This document shows positions 16,808 to 25,899 of a stretch of 64,000 nucleotides of DNA, in pieces (positions within the stretch are counted from its first letter, which is position 1; the number at the start of each line of letters is the position of its first letter). The stretch is from Hydractinia symbiolongicarpus (Eukaryota; Cnidaria; Hydrozoa; Anthoathecata; Hydractiniidae). The stretch lies in assembly GCF_029227915.1 (NCBI RefSeq), contig NC_079885.1, positions 28,833,001-28,897,000 of the forward strand, in the 5' to 3' direction. Made by a program: the position numbers and the translations under genes. The notes below the pieces were generated by a model that saw only the letters and a list, made by a program, of their open reading frames with translations, was not told where the DNA came from and ran no database searches.

Positions 16808-19307
16808 AGCTGAGTCCAATTGTCTCACTTATTCATTTATAAGGTCACAGTCCAAAATCAGTTTAATTAAATCCCACAGTCAATCGTTTCACTGTTAAGA
16901 GCGATGCAACCTAGTAAAATTACAAAATAATATCACAAAATCCATGTTGGTACGAATACGTGACGTAACCGTTGTACCTCAAACGGACGGATATCGTTAG
17001 AGGGTCAATGAATTGTAGTTTTTGAAACTGTCTCTATTTCTTCAGAGCGCGCTAACTTCTAGATTTGGTCCCACATTAAAAAATGACTTATTTATCTACA
17101 TTTTTAAATGAAGCGCTACCACAGCGCCTAGTGTAATCGCTGAGTTCAAGCAATCAAGTCAAATTAAGAAGAATGTTATTTCTTGGAGTCCAATTGTCTC
17201 ATTTATTCATTTATAACGTCACAGTCCAAAATCAGTTTAATTAAATCCCACAGTCAATCGTTTCACTGTTGAAAGCGATGCATCCTAGTAATGTCAGAAA
17301 AAAATCGCTAAATACATTTGGTACGAATACGTGACATAACCATTGCACGTCAAACGGACTGACACCGTTAGAAAGTCCATGAAAGGTAACTTTTGAACTG
17401 TCTCTATTTCTTCAGCGCGCGCTAACGGCTACGATTAGTGCCACAGTACAAATTGACTTATTTATCTAAATTTTTCAGTTAAGCGCTACCACAGGGCCCA
17501 CTGTAATTGCTCTGTTCCAGCAACCATTTCAAATTAAAAAGAACGTTTTTTCTTGGAATCCAGTTGACTCATTTATCACATCTATAAGTTCAAAGACAAA
17601 AATCAGTTCAATTAAATCCCACAGCCAATCCTTTCACTGTTAAAAGCGATGCAACCTAGTAATATTAAAAAATATCGCTAAATACCTGTTAGTACGAATA
17701 TGTGACGCAACCGTTGTACCTCAAATGGACTGAAGCTCTTAGAAAGTCAGTGAAATGTAGTTTTAAAAACTGTCTCTATTTCTTCAGCGCCCGCTATAGG
17801 CTTGGATTGGTCCCGCAGTAAAAAATAACTTATTTATCTAAACTTCAAAATTAAGGGCTAACACAGCGTCCAGTGTAATCGCTGAATTCCAGCAATCATG
17901 TCAAACTAAAAAGAATGTTATTTCTTGGAGTCCAATTGTCTCATTTATCACATTTATAATGTCAAGGTCTAAAATCAGTTCAATTAAGTCCCAGAGTTAA
18001 TCGTTTCACTGTTAAAGGCGATGCAACCTAGTAATATTAGAAGAATATCACTAAATACATGTTGGTACAAATACGTGACGTAACAGTTGTACCTCAAACG
18101 GACGGATATCGTTAGAGGGTCAATGAATTGTAGTTTTTGAAACTGTCTCTATTTCTTTAGAGCGCGCTAACTTCTAGATTTGATCCCACATTAAAAAATG
18201 ACTTATTTATCTACATTTTTAAATGAAGCGCTACCACAGCGTCTAGTGTAATCGCTGAGTTCCAGCAATCAAGTCAAAATAAAAAGAATGTTATTTCTTG
18301 GAGTCCAATTGTCTCATTTATCCATTTATAAAGTCACAGTCCAAAATCAGTTCAATTAAGTCCCACAGTCAATCGTTTCACTGTTAAAAGCGATGCATCC
18401 TGTAGTATCAGAAAAATATCGCTAAATATATGTTGTTACGAATATGTTACGCAACTGTTGCATCTCAAATGGACTAAAGCCCTTAGAAAGTCAATGAATT
18501 GTAGTTTTTGAAACTGTCTCTATTTCTTCAGCGCCCGCTATAGGCTTGGATTTGTCCCACAGTAAAAAATAACTTATTTATTTAAACTTTAAAATGAAGC
18601 GCTACCACAGCGCCCAGTGGAATCGCCGAATTCCAGAATAAAACGAATGTTATTTCTTGGAGTCCCATTGTCTCATTTATCACATTTATAATGTCAAGGT
18701 CTAAAATCAGTTCTATTAAGTCCCAGAGTCAATCGTTTCACGGTTAAAGGCGATGCAACCTAGTAATATTAGAAAAATATCACTAAATACATGTTGGTAC
18801 AAATACGTGACGTAACCATTGTACTTCAAACGGACGGATACCGTTAGAAAGTCAATGAATTGTAGTTTTTGCAACTGTCTCTATTTCTTCAGAGGGCGCT
18901 AACAGCTACATTTGGTCCCACATAGAAAAATGACTTATCTATCTACATTTTCAAATGAAGCGCTACCACAGCGCCTAGTGTAATCGCTGAGTTCCAGCAA
19001 TCAAGTCAAATTAAGAAAAATGTTATTTCTTGGATTCCAATGGTCTCATTTATCCATTTATAAAGTCACAGTCCAAAATCAGTTCATTTAAATCCCACAG
19101 TCAATCGTTTCGCTGCTAAAAGCAATGCAGCCTAGTGATATCAGAAACATATCCCTAAGTACATGTTAGTACGAATATGTGACGTAACCATTGTACTTCA
19201 AACGGATGGATACCATTAGGAAATCAATGAATTGTAGTTTTTGAAACTGTGTCTATTTCTTCAAAGCGCGCCAACTGCTAGATTTGGTCCCACATTAAAA
19301 AATGATT
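16808..19307 (-). repeat. ~370-bp satellite array, inverted block
   Basis: About seven tandem monomers of an AT-rich satellite run in the opposite orientation to the array right of E2. They are recognised by repeated TCCAATTGTCTCATTTAT, CACAGTCAATCGTTTCACTG and GTCTCTATTTCTTCAG blocks at a period of roughly 370 bp. There is no coding content. Monomers differ by many substitutions. Confidence 0.9.
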
Positions 19308-19430
19308 TAATTAAACTGATTTTGGACTGTGACCTAATAAATGAATAAGTGAGACAATTGGACTCCAAGAAAAAACATTCTTCTTAATTTGACTTGATTG
19401 CTGGAACTCAGAGATTACACTGGGCGCTGT
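19308..19430 (+). repeat. Partial satellite monomer, plus orientation, flanking E2
   Basis: Sequence orientation flips at about 19308 within a TTTAATTAAA palindrome. The remaining 120 bp of monomer runs in plus orientation up to GGGCGCTGT, where E2 is inserted. The monomer continues on the far side of E2 from GCTGTGGTAGCGC (34722), so E2 split one monomer. Confidence 0.85.
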
Positions 19431-19665
19431 AGAGATAGGAAAAAGCGGATGTTAGTGCAATCATGTCAAATAAGCGGGCATATCCGTTAAATCAACGTAA
19501 AAAGGTCCATAACATCCCTTAGCACTTTACCATTCCACGTCAAATTATGGATCATCCCCGTTAAATCAGCGATAGAGGAGTCAATAAATCCATGAGCACT
19601 TTGTCACTTTACGTTAAATTATAGAGCATGCTCTATAATATCTGTCCAAAACCACCTCCCTCCCT
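19431..19665 (+). repeat. E2 left terminal inverted repeat (235 bp)
   Basis: It aligns with the reverse complement of 34487-34721 without gaps and with six differences (about 97% identical). Near the inner end is a perfect 22-bp palindrome at 19618-19639 (half-site ATTATAGAGCA). The inner boundary falls in a C-rich run. Confidence 0.93.
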
Positions 19666-19727
19666 ACCCCCTCCCCGTCCCATGGGTCCCTCCCCACCCT
19701 CCCCTGTTTTGTCCCCCAATTACAGTG
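19651..19727 (-). other. G-run tract on minus strand (possible G-quadruplex)
   Basis: The plus strand is nearly pure pyrimidine with many CCC and CCCC runs. The minus strand therefore has about ten runs of three or more G with short spacers, well above the four needed for a G-quadruplex. It lies at the inner edge of the left TIR. The right TIR has only the first two runs. Confidence 0.5.
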
Positions 19728-19737
19728 ATATGTGTCT

Positions 19738-19762
19738 ATCTTTACCAGAAACAAGTAAAGAT
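19738..19762 (-). terminator. 3'-end hairpin
   Basis: ATCTTTAC (19738-19745) and GTAAAGAT (19755-19762) form a perfect 8-bp stem with a 9-nt loop, 19 nt past the stop of the minus-strand gene at 19782. A diverged inverted copy of this stretch lies at 28349-28406. Confidence 0.55.
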
Positions 19763-19781
19763 GATTGCAATGTTGCAAGGT

Positions 19782-20117
19782 TTAGCGCCACATAATGTCA
19801 TAACTGAAGAATCGATTTTGATGATTATTCTGAGATTGTTTGAGACCATTTGATCTGATAAAGGCATCACCCTTCCGACCATAATCCCTCAATTCGACAC
19901 AAAGTCTTGCGGGCAACCATGTCTTATATTTATTTCCTATTCTATCTTGAACCTCCGCATACATAGATTTTTCAGAAAGAGCACCAGGTCCCGATATTTC
20001 CATCTCTTTCACATATTTAACAAGGTAAATATCGTTTTCAGGTAGCTCTCTCCACTTTATGATTGGAGCAACTTGTTCTATGTTTTGTTCAAATTCTTCA
20101 ACTGTTGGAAAAGCCAT
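19782..20117 (-). CDS. Small conserved Polinton protein, possible OB-fold
   Basis: This 111-residue protein starts MAFPTVEEFEQ; an upstream in-frame Met at 20132 is less likely because the later ATG better fits the compact domain. It carries a KWRELPENDIYLVKYV block, then predicted beta strands with RLCVELRDYG, and ends in a basic aromatic tail. The strand pattern and the WxxLPxxxxY signature are like small OB-fold, ssDNA-binding-type proteins often seen in Polintons, but I cannot prove the fold by eye. It follows the 400-residue gene on the same strand (47 nt) and ends 19 nt before a hairpin. It has no E1 counterpart in the window. Confidence 0.6.
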   Translation of the reverse strand: MAFPTVEEFEQNIEQVAPIIKWRELPENDIYLVKYVKEMEISGPGALSEKSMYAEVQDRIGNKYKTWLPARLCVELRDYGRKGDAFIRSNGLKQSQNNHQNRFFSYDIMWR

Positions 20118-20163
20118 TGTGTTTATATTCACGATTATATCTCTTTATACCACTTTATAGATT

Positions 20164-21369
20164 CTATCGGAAAGCATACCATATACCACATGCTGCTGTC
20201 AAAGATAAAATAAGAGCGATCTTCTCATCTTCATGTGTACTACCACCGGTAGCGCTAGTATCACTAACACCGGTAGTACCCGTAATGTGTTTATCTGTAG
20301 TATCCACGTGGTGTACGGTAATGTGTTTATCAGGATGATCAGGATGGATATCAGGATGATCGGGTGTTACCGGCTTCTTTTTAGTTATCTTATGTGATTC
20401 GGTAACATTGACCTTTCGATTAATACCAATGGTAAGATCTTCACCAGATATCAAAATCTTGTTGTTGTAACCCACCACACCGGTCTTAATTCTGAGATTC
20501 ATGTCACTAGGTATCATATAAATACCTTGTCCAACCGAATAATCAACCTTACTTGAAGCGTAGTTTAACGTATCCTGATAACGTTTAATGTCCTCCTGAA
20601 TATCAACCCTACGGTTAACAATATCCTCAAGGTTATTCATAAAAACCCTTTGAGCTGTCAGAGCGCTTGAATCATTACCAAGGATGGAGGAGCGTGCCGA
20701 GGCCTGAGAACTAAGAACTAGATAGGCATAGGCTCTAACACTGCTAGAGATCTTCACAAAGCCCGTTTTTGTAAATCCATCGGATTTTTCCACAATCCAC
20801 CGCGTCATGGAGTCGTTAGTGAAATAACTCAACCCGGGAGTTGGATAGTCTTTACGTCTTTTTTGATATGAACTGAAAAAGTACTGACCTCTGTATTTCA
20901 TGGGGTTGGAATCAACATCATACACGCCACAGATTTTTAGAAATTCTTCATTTGAATAGGGATTATCATATTGATTAAAACTATTCTCAAAGGGTAGAGG
21001 TGTCTGCAGACGCTTAATGATTCGTCTAATGTGATAATACACATGAAAACGATATATCGACCTGACCATAGATCTACCATCCTTCAGGTGTTCGGAACTG
21101 ACTCCACAAGCACTTGAAGCGCACCAAGTGGCGAAATTTAGCTGGGTTTGCCATAATCTAAAAGGTTGCTCATTCCAAATTCTCATACGTTGCGCGTTTT
21201 GACTAAGTTCATAATTGGTAAAAATATTAGGAAAGGAAGCGGGGAAAGAACCACTTTCGGACACAATAATAGCCTGTTTGTACAGATCCCTAGCGCTCAA
21301 TATTTGAAGATCCAGACCTCCATTTGGTTTATATGTCGCATTCGGGTTATATCTGAAAATGTCATCCAT
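20164..21369 (-). CDS. Conserved ~400-residue Polinton protein with C-terminal TM
   Basis: This is the intact 401-residue counterpart of E1 13107-14211. Blocks: an N-terminal YNPNATYKPNGG; FPNIFTNYEL; a highly conserved LWQTQLNFATWCASSACGVS stretch; an R-rich helix; RWIVEKSDGFT; YAYLVLSSQASARSSILGN; KVDYSVGQGIYMIPSDMNLR; a low-complexity His/Asp/Pro/Thr stretch (about residues 335-378); and a terminal TM helix (about 384-400). The TM anchor and conservation suggest a virion or membrane protein, but the family function is unknown to me. It starts 38 bp from the divergent minor capsid gene. The His-rich HPDHPD repeats look recently expanded and are absent from E1. Confidence 0.8.
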   Translation of the reverse strand: MDDIFRYNPNATYKPNGGLDLQILSARDLYKQAIIVSESGSFPASFPNIFTNYELSQNAQRMRIWNEQPFRLWQTQLNFATWCASSACGVSSEHLKDGRSMVRSIYRFHVYYHIRRIIKRLQTPLPFENSFNQYDNPYSNEEFLKICGVYDVDSNPMKYRGQYFFSSYQKRRKDYPTPGLSYFTNDSMTRWIVEKSDGFTKTGFVKISSSVRAYAYLVLSSQASARSSILGNDSSALTAQRVFMNNLEDIVNRRVDIQEDIKRYQDTLNYASSKVDYSVGQGIYMIPSDMNLRIKTGVVGYNNKILISGEDLTIGINRKVNVTESHKITKKKPVTPDHPDIHPDHPDKHITVHHVDTTDKHITGTTGVSDTSATGGSTHEDEKIALILSLTAACGIWYAFR

Positions 21370-21407
21370 TCTTTGATTTAAATATATTCACAATCTCTAA
21401 TATAATA
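21370..21407. promoter_or_regulatory. 38-bp bidirectional promoter
   Basis: Only 38 AT-rich bases (TTTAAATATATT core) separate the start codons of the divergent 400-residue and minor capsid genes. The equivalent E1 gap is 19 bp. Initiation must happen within or very near the coding starts. Confidence 0.5.
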
Positions 21408-21968
21408 ATGTATATCACAATAAAGGACGTAAATAGCGAGAAGAAAATCTATTTGTATCAACCGATAGACAACTCGCATGGTACAAAGGAGGTTGCGATC
21501 GTGGAGACGTTTTCAGACAATGTCACATATGTGGTTGCAGATCCAATAGATATACTCTTGGTTGATGGAGTTACCAAGGTTAGGTTACTACAGGGTCAGC
21601 ACTACACGGGGAGGGAGTTGAATTCAATCGTGAGAGGTGATGTAAAATCAACACAACTAGCTATAAAATCTAAGTTGGGTAAAATATTCAATCCAGGAGG
21701 TATAACGGAACTACATTTTAATCTTAATGAATTGGATAATTCATTAAATCTTAAAGATGGTGAATATAGCAACAACCTGATGACATATCATATATCCGAG
21801 TATGGTGATTTCACATTTAATGAACCGAAAAACCCACAATATAAGAAACTAAAGAAATTTTTACTTCAATCACTTACCATGAGAGTCACGGGTCAGGATG
21901 GTAAGGTGCTATGGGGTGGTATGAAGACAACAGTTACCCTACACATAAGAGATACGGTGGACGGATGA
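21408..21968 (+). CDS. Probable minor capsid (penton-type, single jelly-roll) protein
   Basis: This 186-residue, beta-rich protein has no TM segment or catalytic motif and ends in a VTLHIRD block, like the end of the E1 counterpart at 14231-14902. It lies just upstream of the capsid gene (61 bp) and divergent from the 400-residue gene; the divergent pairing is conserved in E1. Polintons encode a single-jelly-roll minor capsid protein near the major one, and size, strand content and position fit. The assignment is therefore by context and not by a decisive motif. Confidence 0.6.
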   Translation: MYITIKDVNSEKKIYLYQPIDNSHGTKEVAIVETFSDNVTYVVADPIDILLVDGVTKVRLLQGQHYTGRELNSIVRGDVKSTQLAIKSKLGKIFNPGGITELHFNLNELDNSLNLKDGEYSNNLMTYHISEYGDFTFNEPKNPQYKKLKKFLLQSLTMRVTGQDGKVLWGGMKTTVTLHIRDTVDG

Positions 21969-22029
21969 TACATCTAACGTAGCATTAACCGAATTAAAGT
22001 AAAATAAAATAAAAGTAATATGGAATAGC

Positions 22030-23353
22030 ATGGAATACGGGAAAAAGTTAAACCCAGAACGTTCACTTAGAATCGCACATGGCGTAAAAGGAACGCATCA
22101 AAAAGTAATTGTCACTCACAACCCAAGTGAGATTGATCAGAACCAGTTACTCCTGATTAGGTTCCCTAATTTAGGTAACGATGATATCATTGTTCCGGGT
22201 ACTTCGAAACTAAGTTTCGACATTGATCTCGAGTCAAAAGCCGACACGAAGAGAACATTGGTCTCTAACATCGGGAGGGCAATTGTTAAAAAGCTGGCTA
22301 TCAAGTTCGAGGGTACTGAGATTCTGAGCATTGATGACTTTGATCTTTTCGGGTGCTACAGAGATTTATGGCTGACAAAGCATGAGAAGGGAAACTCAAT
22401 CAGACAGGGTATCATATCCGATGATGGGTGCACGGAAAATTGCATGAAACTGAGAGTTGGAGCCGCGGATAAAGATACATCGGAGGTCGCGGATTTATGA
22501 TGCATACATTTATGATGCATACAAAAACAAGTTCACCATACCACTAGATTTTGAAATGTTAGATAGCACGATCCCATATTATCAGGCCGGATTAGGTAAT
22601 AGGTTATGTTATGAGATAACATTCAACAATTACGATAGGGTAGTATTATCAACACCTACCAAACCTTCGGGTTCCGCGGCACCTGCACCGGATGCTAAAT
22701 ACAAAATCTCCAACATATCTCTGGAATATGAGATTGTGACACAACCGACACTTGCCAGATTCATCTCAAATGAATATGAAAACATGGCCGTGCTCTATGA
22801 CAGATTCTTGAGACATAGACAAATTAGGGTGGATAAGTCAGACACAACGTGGAATTGGTCGTTCAATACACCATGCAAGTCCCTGAAGGGTATATTGGTT
22901 CTGTTTGAGGAGGAGAAAGCTTACAAACGAGATACAGGTAGGTTCTACAATCCCAAGATCAAAAAGGTATCCGCCATAGTGGAGGGTAAGCCTAACCAAC
23001 TTTTCGCTCAGGGAATGCAACCGTTTGAGCATTATGGTGAAATTTGCAAGTATTTTGCGGAGGGCAAGCAAAGGGATGGCAATGCCGGTGAAATACAAAA
23101 ACATTTGCAATTACATGATGTGAAGGTCGCGGACTACCTAACCACGAAATATGCTCTATGGCTGGATTTCAGAACCATAGATGAAAACTCACTGCACGGG
23201 ACCGGCCGACGGATTGAAAATGCGAGCGAGGGCATCACACTGCAAGTTGAAAAGACGGCCGAGGCAGCGGGATCCTTAAACGCCTACATATATCTAATCA
23301 TGGATGCTCAATTAAATATTCAAAACGGTGAAATTATGGATGTACTATATTAA
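22030..23353 (+). pseudogene. MCP: Major capsid protein (double jelly-roll), one frameshift
   Basis: The two overlapping frames are one capsid gene. The N-terminal jelly-roll runs 22030 to about 22495; the C-terminal jelly-roll continues in another frame to 23353. The break coincides with a 15-bp tandem duplication (two copies of ATTTATGATGCATAC, about 22494-22523) next to a one-base shift. C-terminal landmarks shared with E1 are PYYQAG, AKYKISN, TPCKSLKG, FYNPKI, YALWLDFR and SLHG. Combined length is about 440 residues, in the range of a vertical double-jelly-roll capsid subunit. The ATPase start follows one base after the stop. Start: ATG 22030; another ATG at 22020 leads to an immediate stop. 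Confidence 0.85.
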
Positions 23354-23354
23354 G

Positions 23355-23951
23355 ATGGACTACATGAAAGATCCTCACACGGCACTATTCGTCGGTCCAA
23401 CGGGCTGCGGAAAATCCAAACGCGTTGTAACGCTGCTAGAGAGTGAATACTTTGATCACTTTGATTTCATTGTGATTATATGTCCAACATTAAGATGGAA
23501 CAAGACATATATGTGTCGAAAATGGTTCTGGAGGGATAAATATGTGATTCTAATTGAGCCCATGGGTATGTTGTATGAATGGATCCAAAAGATGACGGAT
23601 TTCTGTGCCGGATACAAAACATTATTCCTGATCGATGACTTCATCGCGGATGAGAAACTGGACAAAAAGAGACAACCACTGCTGGAGCTGGCCATCAGCG
23701 GTCGACACCGAAACCACACCATGTGGCTACTCACACAATCATACACCGCGATACCGAAGAACTTACGAAGGCAGGCAAAAATGTTATATGTGTGGTATCC
23801 GAAGGACAGACATGATCTCGCAACTATCCACGAAGAGAATGATGTCATTGAATCATCGGAGATCCAGAAGGTTAAGGAAAGGCTAAAAGATGGAAAATAT
23901 ACACATTTAGTCATGAGGATGGAACATCCAAAAACCCACATGATTTGTTAG
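23355..23951 (+). CDS. ATP: A32-like (FtsK/HerA) genome-packaging ATPase
   Basis: This 198-residue ATPase is complete. Walker A is GPTGCGKS (residues 14-21, catalytic K20). Walker B is LFLIDDF (D94, D95). It is followed by the family's SGRHRNHTMWLLTQS segment with the likely sensor or Arg-finger residues, and by HEENDVI near the C-terminus. In related viruses this enzyme pumps DNA into preformed capsids. The ATG at 23355 is preferred because the E1 copy starts at the same place relative to DPHTA. It lies one base after the capsid stop, so the two are probably expressed together. A perfect 12-bp inverted repeat (23963-23987) follows the stop after 11 nt. Confidence 0.93.
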   Translation: MDYMKDPHTALFVGPTGCGKSKRVVTLLESEYFDHFDFIVIICPTLRWNKTYMCRKWFWRDKYVILIEPMGMLYEWIQKMTDFCAGYKTLFLIDDFIADEKLDKKRQPLLELAISGRHRNHTMWLLTQSYTAIPKNLRRQAKMLYVWYPKDRHDLATIHEENDVIESSEIQKVKERLKDGKYTHLVMRMEHPKTHMIC

Positions 23952-23962
23952 ATTTGAAGTTT

Positions 23963-23987
23963 TTTGTTACAAGACTCTTGTAACAAA
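23963..23987 (+). terminator. Perfect 12-bp stop-proximal palindrome
   Basis: TTTGTTACAAGA and TCTTGTAACAAA flank one central C. It lies 11 nt after the ATPase stop and ends the capsid-ATPase block. It shares its outer arm TTTGTTAC/GTAACAAA with the hairpins at 29781 and 30428. Confidence 0.65.
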
Positions 23988-24016
23988 TCTATAGAAAAAC
24001 TACAGTACTATCCTAA

Positions 24017-24622
24017 ATGATAGAATATATAAATTTCATATTACTGATGATAGCTGTAGTGCTATTGCTGGTATTGGTTAGTTTTTGTCTTTTTTGTATT
24101 AAAAAATACCTATCGCTATTGAAAATGGTTGAAACCGCAATTGACAACCTAATTTTTATCGAGGACCAGGATGATGGGAAGAGACAGAAATTGCTCGAGT
24201 GCGTGCTGACCGGAAATAGCAAGTTATATCTTGGGAAGATGTATACGGAGGAGCAAATTCAAAAGCTCAAGAATGTTGAGGTGGATAAACTTTTCACTAT
24301 ATACGAGGCTATACTGTCCGGTCAAATGGTAAAGTCTTTGGGACAGTCAATAATCCACATGTACTCCATGGGCGCCTGTACAGCCCTAGGTATAAAAAAT
24401 CAAAAAGCGCTGAGTGATGACCTGGAGAATGACCCATTCCTAAACTCGGCACTCCAAAGGTTCACATGTGATCTATATTATAAGTTCGGATCACTACTAT
24501 CACCAATCAGTGTAGGTTTAATCACAGGTAGACATTATATCGCAGGAAAAAATTTAAACAATATCGATACGGATACTAAAGATGTCGGATACTCCAGTTC
24601 AGGTGACAACGAAGAACCCTAA
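24017..24622 (+). CDS. Conserved Polinton single-TM protein
   Basis: This 201-residue protein has an N-terminal TM helix (about residues 5-28) followed by a long helical domain with ILSGQMVKSLGQSI and an acidic DDLENDPFLN motif, then a weaker hydrophobic stretch near 157-172. The E1 counterpart (4396-5024) has the same build and motif but is frameshifted. It begins the block 24017-25899. Its 3' end overlaps the next gene by 41 nt, as in E1, where a different gene fills the overlap. Function unknown; a type II or signal-anchored virion protein is plausible. Confidence 0.75.
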   Translation: MIEYINFILLMIAVVLLLVLVSFCLFCIKKYLSLLKMVETAIDNLIFIEDQDDGKRQKLLECVLTGNSKLYLGKMYTEEQIQKLKNVEVDKLFTIYEAILSGQMVKSLGQSIIHMYSMGACTALGIKNQKALSDDLENDPFLNSALQRFTCDLYYKFGSLLSPISVGLITGRHYIAGKNLNNIDTDTKDVGYSSSGDNEEP

Positions 24623-24968
24623 AAAGGTTGAGGCAGGTAAGAGACTGGCCGAATACAACCGTAAAAATAGGGAAGAATATAAAAGATTGATCATGGCTCA
24701 GACCGAGGCACAGTCAGCACCTCAGACACAAACCCAGCCGACACCTCAGACACAGTTGGAGGATCCTAAGGATATTATAATTGAGGATTCCGTGACGGAT
24801 GGTCCCAAAGGTGGAGTGAACTACACAATAATGGGTGGTGGTGTGATAGTTATGGTACTAATTGGAGCGTTGGTGGTTTATAAGGTGAAGAGTACCACGA
24901 GTAACTCGGGTAATAAGGTGAAGGGTACCCCACCAAGTAACTCAGGTATTAAACTCAGGTATAGGTAA
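24582..24968 (+). CDS. Conserved Polinton single-TM protein (KRLAxxNRKN family)
   Basis: This 128-residue protein has a basic N-terminal block AGKRLAEYNRKNREEYK, a Gln/Pro/Thr-rich middle with imperfect TQTQPTPQTQ repeats, one TM helix (about residues 86-103) and a short basic tail. It is the E2 counterpart of E1 6163-6561, matching in block order and TM placement. It overlaps the previous gene and precedes the same small membrane gene as in E1, so this local order is conserved. Function unknown. Confidence 0.75.
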   Translation: MSDTPVQVTTKNPKKVEAGKRLAEYNRKNREEYKRLIMAQTEAQSAPQTQTQPTPQTQLEDPKDIIIEDSVTDGPKGGVNYTIMGGGVIVMVLIGALVVYKVKSTTSNSGNKVKGTPPSNSGIKLRYR

Positions 24969-25026
24969 ACTTGAAATGGAATAAAGGGATAATATCGCGA
25001 CATTATAATCTCGAAGTATATAAAAC

Positions 25027-25254
25027 ATGGATAAGAAAAGTATAGTCAACGATATTTATAAGGCATCGGTCGTATGCATTTTCGCCGTAGGCTATTCAAT
25101 GCTCGGGAAAAAGGTATTAAAAATGACACCACCCTCAATTCAGAAGTTTGACCTTGAAGATACCGGAAAGCTTGTAGCAATAGTCGCCGCAAGTGAAATG
25201 TCAAGAGAATATCTAGTTAAGCAAAAAATTATACCTGAAACTATAAATATATAA
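25027..25254 (+). CDS. Conserved small Polinton membrane-associated protein
   Basis: This 75-residue protein has two hydrophobic helices (about residues 13-26 and 46-56) joined by a GKKVLKMTPPS turn and an acidic segment, with SREYLVKQ near the end. It is the E2 counterpart of E1 6572-6823. The start is preceded by AGTATATAAAAC, a TATA-like context also seen at 25417 (GATTATATGAAAC). Its TAA overlaps the ATG of the next mini-gene. Function unknown. Confidence 0.78.
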   Translation: MDKKSIVNDIYKASVVCIFAVGYSMLGKKVLKMTPPSIQKFDLEDTGKLVAIVAASEMSREYLVKQKIIPETINI

Positions 25255-25385
25255 TGTTGAGAATACTGGAATGGTTTGTCTGGGTTTTATGTCAACGTAA
25301 GAAAGTTGAGAGGATTTTACCCAAGGTGGAATACACGGAGGTGGATACGGATGTCATAGACTCCGAAGCTATCGTATTAAAATAA
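25254..25385 (+). CDS. 43-residue hypothetical protein
   Basis: The ATG at 25254 overlaps the preceding stop (TAATG). The frame has a hydrophobic Trp-rich N-terminus (LRILEWFVWVLC), a basic turn (QRKK) and an acidic C-terminus ending at TAA 25383-25385. Its build (short membrane anchor plus acidic tail) and its overlap, like those of neighbouring genes, support translation. It is short and has no E1 counterpart. Confidence 0.45.
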   Translation: MLRILEWFVWVLCQRKKVERILPKVEYTEVDTDVIDSEAIVLK

Positions 25386-25416
25386 AGACACTAAATTATA
25401 CCGGATTATATGAAAC

Positions 25417-25899
25417 ATGGCTTCAATTGCAATGATGTTGGGAGGTGCCTTCGCGAAAGCTTTGGCTTTCACCGGATCAAGCTATCTCTTTTCAAGTTTA
25501 TCCAAGGATAGGATAGATAAGGAACGGAAGCGGCATGATCTAGCCATAGAACAGCTGCAAAAGGCTCAGGTTATATGGCAACGTAAAAGACAAGAGAGGG
25601 TGGACTTTATCAATAAGCAGCTCAGACTTGAGAAGAAGGCCGAGGGGAAATTCACAGAGCTGGATGATGCCATGCGCGAATATAGAAAAGTGTTTGGAGG
25701 ATCAACCCTCACGGATATGCCGCGCGAACCTGTATTGAGCGACTTTTATACACCCAGCAATGGCCAGCATGAACGGGAATTGGCATTTATCGCGTTAAGC
25801 ATGATCGGCGTCGGTGGTGCCGTGTGGTATTTCGGAAATAGTACGATACCGCAGGTACTATGTTACATGATACATGTAACATATAATCCAGATCGCTAA
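25417..25899 (+). CDS. Conserved Polinton coiled-coil protein with C-terminal TM, probably extended
   Basis: This is the E2 counterpart of E1 10438-10836: a SGSSYLFSSLS-like N-terminal motif (TGSSYLFSSLS here), the coiled coil ERKRHDLAIEQLQ, LSDFYTPS, then a C-terminal hydrophobic helix. E1 ends right after that helix. The E2 frame runs on for about 20 codons through a perfect 11-bp palindrome (25859-25883), which argues that its native stop has been lost. It ends the plus-strand block and is convergent with the large coiled-coil gene. It is probably a virion or membrane structural protein. Confidence 0.75.
   Translation: MASIAMMLGGAFAKALAFTGSSYLFSSLSKDRIDKERKRHDLAIEQLQKAQVIWQRKRQERVDFINKQLRLEKKAEGKFTELDDAMREYRKVFGGSTLTDMPREPVLSDFYTPSNGQHERELAFIALSMIGVGGAVWYFGNSTIPQVLCYMIHVTYNPDR
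25859..25883. terminator. Perfect 11-bp hairpin between convergent genes
   Basis: TATGTTACATG and CATGTAACATA flank ATA. It lies 12 nt past the native stop (25896-25898) of the minus-strand coiled-coil gene and just past where homology of the plus-strand gene ends. Its TGTTAC/GTAACA core matches the other E2 hairpins. Confidence 0.6.

Noticed and set aside
16808-19430. CRISPR-like array
   Set aside because: Units are about 370 bp with no unique spacers; this is a eukaryotic satellite.
23456-23941. 161-codon minus-strand frame opposite the E2 ATPase
   Set aside because: It is the shadow of a confidently identified gene.
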